This document shows positions 1-5,864 of a DNA stretch of 64,000 nucleotides, one piece after another; positions within the stretch are counted from its first letter, which is position 1, and each line of letters opens with the position of its first letter. Origin of the DNA: Hyphomicrobiaceae bacterium (GTDB lineage: Bacteria; Pseudomonadota; Alphaproteobacteria; Rhizobiales; Methyloligellaceae). A program made the position numbers and the translations under genes. The notes beneath the pieces are model-generated. The model did not search any database and was not told the origin of the DNA. It saw nothing but the letters and a program-made list of their open reading frames with translations. The stretch is from positions 124,001 through 188,000 of the forward strand of contig JACKJS010000001.1 of assembly GCA_020637815.1 (NCBI GenBank), in the 5' to 3' direction.

Positions 1-1742
1 TTGTCGGCATCCATGCTGTTACCGCCGCCGTTCTGTTCGGCGATGGCCTTTTGAGTATTGGCGGCGCTGCTCTTGAGCGCGATGGTGGTGATAATGTCGG
101 CGAGCACCTGGCGCTTTGCCCGCTGGATGTCGGCCGAATTGCTGAGGCCGGACGTGGCGCGCTCGAAGGCGGCTTGGGAGTAGGGGCCGGTGAACGCATC
201 GGCAAGCCCATTGGCAAGACCGTAGTAGTTCCCCAAAGAGGATGAGCCGATGCCGTCAATCTGGAAGAACGCCTCCCACTCCTTCTTTGTCGTAGGTACG
301 TCGCCGAGTTCCCCGTTGATGAGTTGGGCAAGCCGCGAGGTTTCGCCGAGCGCAGTGGTGCTCATGATGGTGTTGAAATAGGTTTCGGCGGTCGCCGGGT
401 CACATACGTTGTTGGTGACGGTCATCGGGCCGTCGGCGCTGGTAGAGGTTCCTTGCGACACCGGCATGGCCGCGAGTGCCCGTTTCATGTCTGGGTTGGC
501 ATCCAGGCGGGCGAAGACATTGGCCAGGAGGGCATTCTGATATGGGCCCTGTACGGATGAGGTGCCCGGGCGGGTGAGTTCGTTGGTGAGTGATTTGGTC
601 ACGTCGTCACAGTTGACTGGAGCAAAGCCGACCCTGTTTATCCCCCATTGAAGATATCCGGGGTTGCATGATTTCTCGATGTTGTTGCGAGCGGCTTTAG
701 CGCCGGTGGCGTCGGCCTCATAGTTGCCAACCTGCATGTAGTGAAAGAGTGAGAGAGGGACGGGACTACTGGTGTTCGCGCCTCGCGCGAGGTCCGTAAG
801 TTCGGTGAGGGCTCCCTCGATGCGGGTTTTGTCGTAGTAGATGAGCTGTTTTCCGGTGACCAGTTTGTAGAGCGTGGCGATGCCCGCATCGTAGGTGGGG
901 TTGCCGACTGCGGCGGGGTCGAGAACGATCATCGGGGGTGGCGTCTGGAATGCGGATTTATCGACGGTGTGTCCCTGGGTGGCATTGCCCAGGTAGTGGC
1001 CCTTGATGTTGTCGAGCACCCTGTCAAGGGTGAATGACGGGGTGGAATTGGATGCGTCCGTTCCATTTGGTTGGGCCTCCGTTGACTGGAGCGACTGCGG
1101 CGCGATGGGGGTTGTCTGGCAGTCTTGGTTGAAGTTGCGGATGGCCTGCGCGTTGTTGGGGCTGAGTGCCATCTCCGGCATGCGGCTGAGGCTGGCTTGC
1201 GCGAGGGCCTCGTCAACGAGACTATTCCACTGCATGGAATTAAACAGGTCGGTGAACACAACCTGAAGCGTTGTGCCGACGTGCGCCGCCGCAAGTTGCG
1301 GTGTAAAGCCGTGAACTTCGGTGGGGGAGCCGGGGGTGGCATGCCGTTGCGCGATGGTCGATGGCGGCTGCTTGACCGGGTAGAAAAGCAGCTTGCTGCT
1401 GTAGGGGGCGAACAGGCAGATCACCACCATAAGGAACCAGGCGATGATGGTTCTGGTGTTGTGAAGGGTCTTGTTGAAGATGATGGAGAGCGCGCCGACC
1501 ATCGTGGCGGCAAGCGCAATATAATAGAGCGCGGGCACGGTGCCGTCGTTGTAGCCCTTGAAGAGAGACCATTGAAGCTGGAGACCGACGAAGAAGGTAT
1601 CCAGCTGCGCGGGATCTATGCTGAGGAATGGAAAGCTGGGGTCGGGCGCGCCCTGGGCGAAGGCATTGCCGCTGAGAAGGGCCATCGCAAGCAGCAACAG
1701 CGCCATTAGGCGCATGTCACCAAAGCGGCGTCCGTCTCTCAT
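1..1742 (-). CDS. TraG-N-like conjugal transfer membrane protein (3' end cut by window)
   Basis: The frame is open from an ATG at 1742 to the window edge, so more than 575 residues are visible and the C-terminus is missing. The N-terminus looks like a cleavable or anchoring signal (short Arg-containing start, hydrophobic run ending near Ala-Gln). Residues of about 45-110 hold two hydrophobic segments of the kind seen in TraG_N-type mating-pair proteins, followed by a long soluble region with scattered Cys and Gln/Asn-rich stretches. Such inner membrane proteins take part in mating-pair stabilisation or assembly of F-like type IV secretion systems. The family assignment is by general resemblance, not by an exact motif. 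It fits the relaxase and coupling protein elsewhere in the element. The other T4SS genes are presumably left of the window. Confidence 0.6.
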   Translation of the reverse strand, partial: MRDGRRFGDMRLMALLLLAMALLSGNAFAQGAPDPSFPFLSIDPAQLDTFFVGLQLQWSLFKGYNDGTVPALYYIALAATMVGALSIIFNKTLHNTRTIIAWFLMVVICLFAPYSSKLLFYPVKQPPSTIAQRHATPGSPTEVHGFTPQLAAAHVGTTLQVVFTDLFNSMQWNSLVDEALAQASLSRMPEMALSPNNAQAIRNFNQDCQTTPIAPQSLQSTEAQPNGTDASNSTPSFTLDRVLDNIKGHYLGNATQGHTVDKSAFQTPPPMIVLDPAAVGNPTYDAGIATLYKLVTGKQLIYYDKTRIEGALTELTDLARGANTSSPVPLSLFHYMQVGNYEADATGAKAARNNIEKSCNPGYLQWGINRVGFAPVNCDDVTKSLTNELTRPGTSSVQGPYQNALLANVFARLDANPDMKRALAAMPVSQGTSTSADGPMTVTNNVCDPATAETYFNTIMSTTALGETSRLAQLINGELGDVPTTKKEWEAFFQIDGIGSSSLGNYYGLANGLADAFTGPYSQAAFERATSGLSNSADIQRAKRQVLADIITTIALKSSAANTQKAIAEQNGGGNSMDAD

Positions 1743-1848
1743 ACCTACAGTGTGGGTAGGGGTGCCGGGTTTAGCAACGCCCGGTGGGCGATAAGTGGTG
1801 AGAAGTGTGGCGTTTAGGTGGGCGGTTCAGTCGGTATACTGAGGACCC

Positions 1849-2562
1849 TCAGTTCTCGGGTGGGAGCTGCGAGGGCACGTTGTCGGTAGCAAAGCGACCA
1901 TCGTAGTTGCCATAGTCCCAGGCAATGGGGAGCCAACCCTTCAGGAGTACATCGTACTTAAGCAGGTACTGTATCTTCTGCCGGGGAGAGGGGGTCGTTT
2001 GGAACTTGGCTTCGTAGAGTTGCTTTCCTTCCGGGGTGAAGTCGCATTGCCGTGCGACGCGGACAAGTCGGTAAACATCGCCTCCACGCTGGAGGACCTG
2101 GTTTTCATAGATAGTGTCGTTCGAGCACTTTCCGTAGGCAATCAATGCACAGGAACCAAAAATTACCTTGTCATGAACAAGTTTTTCGGTCTTGGGGGTG
2201 AGTGAAACGACAAGCTGTTTGGTGATGCCTGGAGGCAGGCTGGCGACGACATCGTACCAGGGACGGCGGTCGTCGATGGTAATGAAGCCGGCCTCTTCGA
2301 GACGCAGCAATTCATCATATGAAGCTTGGTTGATGACGGTTTGTTCGCCGCTCTGATGCACAAAGGAACATTTATTCAATTCTGGTTGCTCGTTGGTGGT
2401 TACATCAAGTTGCCCGCGATGGAGCCAGTCAATTGCGTTAGGCTCATTGGTTATTTTTCGTTCATCGAAAGGTGGAGGAGACAGCTGCTGAGCCACGGCC
2501 GGCTGGGAGGCATGAAGGCAGACAACGCCAAGGGCGACGAGCGCGGTACGAAGGAATGTCAT
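1849..2562 (-). CDS. Secreted hypothetical protein, 237 aa
   Basis: The chosen ATG gives a clear Sec signal peptide (MTFLRTALVALGVVCLHA, cleavage near AVAQ). An ATG eight codons upstream is possible but is not preserved in the related leader of the gene starting at 3732. The mature part has five or so Cys residues that could pair in the periplasm, and no family I recognise. It sits downstream of its own sigma70-like promoter, which is nearly a copy of the promoter of the gene starting at 3732. It lies between transfer gene traG-N and other exported proteins, so a role in the envelope part of the transfer machinery is plausible but unproven. Confidence 0.6.
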   Translation of the reverse strand: MTFLRTALVALGVVCLHASQPAVAQQLSPPPFDERKITNEPNAIDWLHRGQLDVTTNEQPELNKCSFVHQSGEQTVINQASYDELLRLEEAGFITIDDRRPWYDVVASLPPGITKQLVVSLTPKTEKLVHDKVIFGSCALIAYGKCSNDTIYENQVLQRGGDVYRLVRVARQCDFTPEGKQLYEAKFQTTPSPRQKIQYLLKYDVLLKGWLPIAWDYGNYDGRFATDNVPSQLPPEN

Positions 2563-2596
2563 TGATGGGGGACCAGGTGGTTGCAACTAGGGCGAG

Positions 2597-2625
2597 ATTC
2601 TAGGCAGGCGGCGAGTCGAGATCAA
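2597..2625 (-). promoter_or_regulatory. Sigma70-type promoter, copy 1 of a duplicated module
   Basis: On the minus strand TTGATC and TAGAAT are separated by exactly 17 bp, 34 bases before the ATG at 2562. About 70 bp around it match the region 3731-3802, including the sequence between promoter and start codon. Confidence 0.6.
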
Positions 2626-2756
2626 GCGAGGATGGAAATGGCGGTTATAGCCAGTTGTGATTTTCCGCCCCGGCGTCCGTGACACCTAAGGACGATGGCA
2701 ATTGCAAGCTGTTGGTTCTCAATTCGATTGGATTTCTGTCGGCCCACGATGTCCGA

Positions 2757-3182
2757 TCAGTTGGGTGCCGACGCTGGCGGAGCAACTTTGAAACTGGTGA
2801 CATCCATAATTACTGGTTTGATGTGCCACGCTGTATGCCAAGCATAAAGTCTGCCTGCGACTTCGATCTCATTTCCCACGTTACGACTTGCGGTGTTCAT
2901 GTCCATGTTGGTGGCAAGGCTCAATTGAATGGAGCTTTGCGTGGGGTAGTCGGCACCATCCGCGCCGTCGAGGTTGAGGTCGCCGCTGCCGACGAAGCAT
3001 GTAAGTTCGGGAAGTTGAAGGACAAGCCTTCCTTGTTGAGAGGTCAGCATGCCGGTCAGCACAGACGGCTTCATAAGGGGAATGCAACGTTCTCCTTCGC
3101 AGTTGCACTTGCTGGTTTCGGCCAGGGCGTTCGTTGAGATGACAGTGAGGAGAACGGAGAGAATTAGCTTACTGCGAGACAT
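2757..3182 (-). CDS. Secreted DUF4431-like small protein
   Basis: Start chosen at the ATG giving MSRSKLILSVLLTVISTNA, a typical signal peptide with cleavage after ALA; longer starts add only a few residues. The mature part has a CxCxxxxC cluster, a GML...LQLPELTCFVG segment, a later QLSL strand and an EVAGRLYAWHTAWH stretch. That pattern resembles DUF4431 proteins (small periplasmic domains with a conserved Cys and C-terminal His residues) seen from memory. The start overlaps the end of the upstream gene by 14 bases, so the two are translationally coupled. The function is unknown. An exported accessory of the transfer apparatus is possible. Confidence 0.55.
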   Translation of the reverse strand: MSRSKLILSVLLTVISTNALAETSKCNCEGERCIPLMKPSVLTGMLTSQQGRLVLQLPELTCFVGSGDLNLDGADGADYPTQSSIQLSLATNMDMNTASRNVGNEIEVAGRLYAWHTAWHIKPVIMDVTSFKVAPPASAPN

Positions 3183-3732
3183 AATCGTCCCCATCAAAAT
3201 AATAAATAGTCCCCTGGATGTCAGCGAACACAGGCTTGCCGTTCAGGGTCGCGTCGGTGAACTTCAGTCCCTCCACGACGAACGTGGAGTCGATGGCGTT
3301 CTCTGCATACTTGATAAGGTCGATGCGACATCCATCGTTGTTGCATTGTCGCGGCCAGAAGACGGTGTAGTAATCGTCGCCGCCGAGCGTGACGTACGAT
3401 ACGCGAAAGGGTTGTTTTAGGTATTCGGGGAGGTCTCTGGCATTGGCTAGTTGCTGACCAAAGACATTAAGCAGCCAATTGTACTCGACGGAATCGGCGC
3501 TTCGCCAGGAGACCGGTTGTGCAGATTTGAGTGCCTCAGCCTTTCGAGCATCGGTCATCTGTTCGAACTTGAAGCGGTGGATCTGGGTGGCAAGCCAGTC
3601 CTCATAAGAGACACCGAGTACGACGATGCAAGTTACGGATACTACGGTCCCTGCGGCCCACGAGTACAAGCTTCTTCCAAACGAGCCTGCGAGGCGTCGG
3701 GCTTGCCGGCTGTTTTCGGCTTTGGGTGTCAT
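3169..3732 (-). CDS. Membrane-anchored hypothetical protein, 187 aa
   Basis: The N-terminal 20 residues are basic and cytoplasmic in character, followed by one transmembrane segment at about residues 25-45 (SWAAGTVVSVTCIVVLGVSY). The remaining 140 residues would be periplasmic, with two Cys close together (RQCNNDGC) that may form a disulfide. No family recognised. It heads a two-gene unit with the DUF4431-like gene and has its own promoter 34 bases upstream, copied from or to the promoter of the 237-residue secreted protein. A bitopic periplasmic protein in a transfer region could belong to the secretion channel, but nothing in the sequence proves it. Confidence 0.55.
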   Translation of the reverse strand: MTPKAENSRQARRLAGSFGRSLYSWAAGTVVSVTCIVVLGVSYEDWLATQIHRFKFEQMTDARKAEALKSAQPVSWRSADSVEYNWLLNVFGQQLANARDLPEYLKQPFRVSYVTLGGDDYYTVFWPRQCNNDGCRIDLIKYAENAIDSTFVVEGLKFTDATLNGKPVFADIQGTIYYFDGDDYVSQ

Positions 3733-3765
3733 TGAGGAGAACCAGCTAATTGCAACTACGGCGGG

Positions 3766-3794
3766 AGTCTAGGCAGGCGGGGAGCTGAGTTCAA
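3766..3794 (-). promoter_or_regulatory. Sigma70-type promoter, copy 2 of a duplicated module
   Basis: Minus-strand TTGAAC and TAGACT with a 17-bp spacer, 34 bases before the ATG at 3732. The spacer end CCGCCTGCC and the TTGCAA element downstream are shared with the promoter at 2597-2625. Confidence 0.6.
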
Positions 3795-3896
3795 GCGAGG
3801 ACATATGGGAGAATATGATCGGTCGGTGGGCTGAGGCGGCAAAGGTCACGATGCATGAGCACATGCAAGTCTTGCCCCAGTCGATATTCGACCTCG

Positions 3897-4670
3897 CTAG
3901 GGGTCAAACGACGGAGCTTGTTGCTCATCTCCATCGCGAAAGCAGAGGAGTTGGTTGGGCTCGGAGACGAACCAGACGAAGGTTCCCCAGGCGATGGAGT
4001 CGACCAGTTTCTTGAAGGCAGACTCGCCTCGATCCAAAAAGGCGGTGAGAAACGACACCTGGTCGTCTGCAAAGCCAGCGGCCGGTTCCAGGTGCAGGAG
4101 AGCATCTCTGCGGGAAGTGTCGATCGGTCCGTCGGTGCTCACGACCTCAGCGAAGACCAAACGAGGGTGGCTTGGTGCCAGATCGACAAGAACGATGTCG
4201 GGAAGGTTCTTCTCTGCCTGGACGGCAAGACCGATAGCCTTAGCGAGTTAATCATCGCGAGCGACAACCTTGTTGGCGCTTTCGCTTAGAAAGATGACTC
4301 CGGGATCGCCGAGAAAGCGTTGGGCGAACTCTTCGATAACGGCTTTTGAAATGATGGAGCTCGGACCGGGAGCCATATTTCTGGTCTCGCCGTTTGGGAA
4401 TTGAACCATTACGCCCTGTTTGCCCGCAACTGCACCTTTGCGCCGCAACGCGACGGGAGCAAGTGCCCCGGCGGATAGGTTGGCGGCCTGCCAATCACCA
4501 ATGGCTTTGTCCAAGGCTTTGTCTTTGAGCTTGGGATTGAAGAGGGCGGCAAAATCCTTTTGGAGGGCATAACGACCGGCTGGTGAGGTGGTGGCTACGC
4601 AAGACCGCTCGACAGTGGCGCCGTTAGCAATCAGTCCACTTCGTAGAGTGTCGTCCCGAATATACGCCAA
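3897..4670 (-). pseudogene. BsuBI/PstI-type restriction endonuclease remnant with in-frame stop
   Basis: Two reading-frame segments on the same minus-strand frame are split by one TAA at 4250-4248. Before it come 140 residues with GDWQAANLS and FAQRFLGDPGVIFLSESANK. After it the frame goes on with LPDIVLVDLAPSHPRLVFAE, VVSTDGPI and SIAWGTFVWFVSEP. The latter matches the catalytic C-terminal pattern of BsuBI/PstI restriction enzymes (an Asp in LPD, then Glu in the AEVV strand, then GPI and a W-x-T-x-W segment) as I know that family. No good start codon precedes 4670: only TTG, with an in-frame TAA further up, so some 50-60 N-terminal residues of the usual 310-320 also seem lost. No partner DNA methyltransferase is in the window. 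The gene is probably dead unless the stop is read through or is a sequencing error. Confidence 0.6.
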
Positions 4671-4723
4671 CTGGATGGTGACCCAAGAGGAGCCTAGGAG
4701 GCGTTGGAAGCTATCATAAGAAT

Positions 4724-5113
4724 TCAGTGGCGCTGACTTTGTTTGCGGAGCTTAGCGAGGAGGGCATCGGCCACCTCGCGGACAGGCTTGGGGTCGGTTG
4801 GATCTCGCGCGGGCGGTGGTGGATCTGCGGGCGGGACCTTGAGGCCAAGTTTGGACGTAAGGGCATCAACTGTGATCAAGGTCTGCAGCAGACTGTTGAT
4901 TGCTGAGCGAGTATCTCCGGCAAGGGCTTTGGCAAAGGCACGGTTGAGGGAACCTTTGCACTGCGGAGGAAGGGTGCCGGTAAGGGCGCGGATGTAGTCG
5001 ATGGTGTCGGATATTGCCGCAAGGGCCTCACGCGAGTGCTGTTGATAGGAAGGAAGCCTGGCAAGGGACTCGATGGTCTCGTCCAGCTCGGCGCGGCGCT
5101 CGGCGATTGTCAT
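4724..5113 (-). CDS. Small helical protein, paralogue of the next gene upstream
   Basis: 129 residues, almost entirely predicted helix, starting MTIAERRAELDETIESLARL. It shares the layout of the 110-residue protein at 5117-5449: an N-terminal helix with xxRxxxDxxIxxL, a central D-x-x-(D/A)-Y-(I/V)-R-(A/T)-L-T-(G/D)-T block, one Cys, then a helix with LLQTLITVDAL or LSQIREALDTAD. The C-terminus is Pro- and Lys-rich. The two genes are separated by three bases and form one operon with the broken restriction gene. Unknown family. Such small paired helical proteins in mobile elements may be regulators or chaperone-like, but I cannot tell. Confidence 0.55.
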   Translation of the reverse strand: MTIAERRAELDETIESLARLPSYQQHSREALAAISDTIDYIRALTGTLPPQCKGSLNRAFAKALAGDTRSAINSLLQTLITVDALTSKLGLKVPPADPPPPARDPTDPKPVREVADALLAKLRKQSQRH

Positions 5114-5116
5114 GCA

Positions 5117-5449
5117 TCAGTGGAGAGTCGGACGGGCTGAGGTGTGCTGCGGTTGCGCGGCGCGGGCGGCCGCGTCAGCCGCAAGGCGGTCAGCGGTGTC
5201 GAGGGCCTCGCGGATCTGAGATAGTACGGCTAGGACGTTGGTGCCAAACATGGCCAGCGTCATCGCGCGTACTAAGGCAACCTGGCACGGTCGGGGTTCG
5301 GTGTCGGTCAGAGTGCGGACGTATGCGGTTGCATCGGCTACCAGCGCCAGAGCGCGCAGGCGGCGCTCCTCGGAGGGCCCGGCGTCAGGATCGGCAGCAA
5401 GGGCCGCGATGGCGGCGTCAATGCGAATACGGTGCTCCTGCAAGGTCAT
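5117..5449 (-). CDS. Small helical protein, first gene of a leaderless operon
   Basis: 110 residues from MTLQEHRIRIDAAIAALA. A longer frame begins at 5485, but the extended -10 element TGCTATACT lies inside that extension, five bases before the ATG used here, so the shorter form is favoured. Helical throughout, with a central AYVRTLTDTEP block shared with the following gene. The Ala/Arg-rich C-terminus looks unstructured. No recognised family. Confidence 0.55.
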   Translation of the reverse strand: MTLQEHRIRIDAAIAALAADPDAGPSEERRLRALALVADATAYVRTLTDTEPRPCQVALVRAMTLAMFGTNVLAVLSQIREALDTADRLAADAAARAAQPQHTSARPTLH

Positions 5450-5454
5450 AACGT

Positions 5455-5463
5455 AGTATAGCA
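5455..5463 (-). promoter_or_regulatory. Extended -10 promoter for a leaderless mRNA
   Basis: Minus-strand TGCTATACT fits an extended -10 (TGnTATAAT-like). Its last base is separated from the ATG at 5449 by five bases, so transcription should start at or very near the A of the start codon. No Shine-Dalgarno sequence fits. A weak TTGCAT lies about 19 bp upstream as a -35. Confidence 0.45.
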
Positions 5464-5562
5464 CAATAATTAGGCATGTATGCAAGTAATTGCATTGACT
5501 AGCCCACGATTAGAATGCACGTTTATCAAACAACAAATCAAGGACGTATTGTTGTGCACACA

Positions 5563-5590
5563 GCCTCCGTGACAAGCGGGGGCATTTTTT
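5563..5590 (+). terminator. Hairpin plus T-tract, copy 1
   Basis: GCCTCCGT and GCGGGGGC can pair (with G-T wobbles) around the loop GACAA, followed by ATTTTTT. It is preceded by CACA, as in copy 2. Confidence 0.5.
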
Positions 5591-5753
5591 ATTGAAGGGC
5601 GCGGTGGCCAGTACTTTGATAGCGTCATCTAGTAGGGCGCAGCGATATCGATGCCTAAAGCATTCGCACGTCCGAGAGTGCGTGGCTTGACGAGTAGCCA
5701 TTACGATTGCAGCTTGGTAAGGCACAACGCTGGATGGCGTTGAGCGTTTCACA

Positions 5754-5780
5754 GCCTCCGCCACATGCGGGGGCATTTTA
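5754..5780 (+). terminator. Hairpin plus T-rich tail, copy 2
   Basis: GCCTCCGC and GCGGGGGC form an 8-bp stem around CACAT, followed by ATTTTA. Nearly the same sequence as the hairpin at 5563-5590. Confidence 0.45.
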
Positions 5781-5864
5781 TTTGCGCGCGTGAGTGCGCG
5801 CCGTTTCATCACCCAAGATTGCTAGCGCGCTGCGGTATACGGAAATAGTCCGTAGACTGATGGT

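Larger units (their letters stand above)
5486..5864. other. Intergenic region with two matched hairpins and two divergent promoters
   Basis: No convincing gene. It holds the promoter of the leftward operon at one end, a TAGACT -10-like element at 5853-5858 six bases before the rightward ATG at 5865, and two near-identical terminator-like hairpins about 190 bases apart. The stretch between the hairpins has no open frame with good support. Confidence 0.4.

Noticed and set aside
1240..1709. Several overlapping frames of 110-194 codons on both strands near the left edge
   Set aside because: All lie inside the single open minus-strand frame that reads as a TraG-N-type membrane protein and runs off the window.
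3791..4105. 104-codon minus-strand frame beside the broken restriction gene
   Set aside because: Its first half is out of frame with the restriction enzyme remnant. The last 47 codons might be a tiny gene, but nothing supports it.
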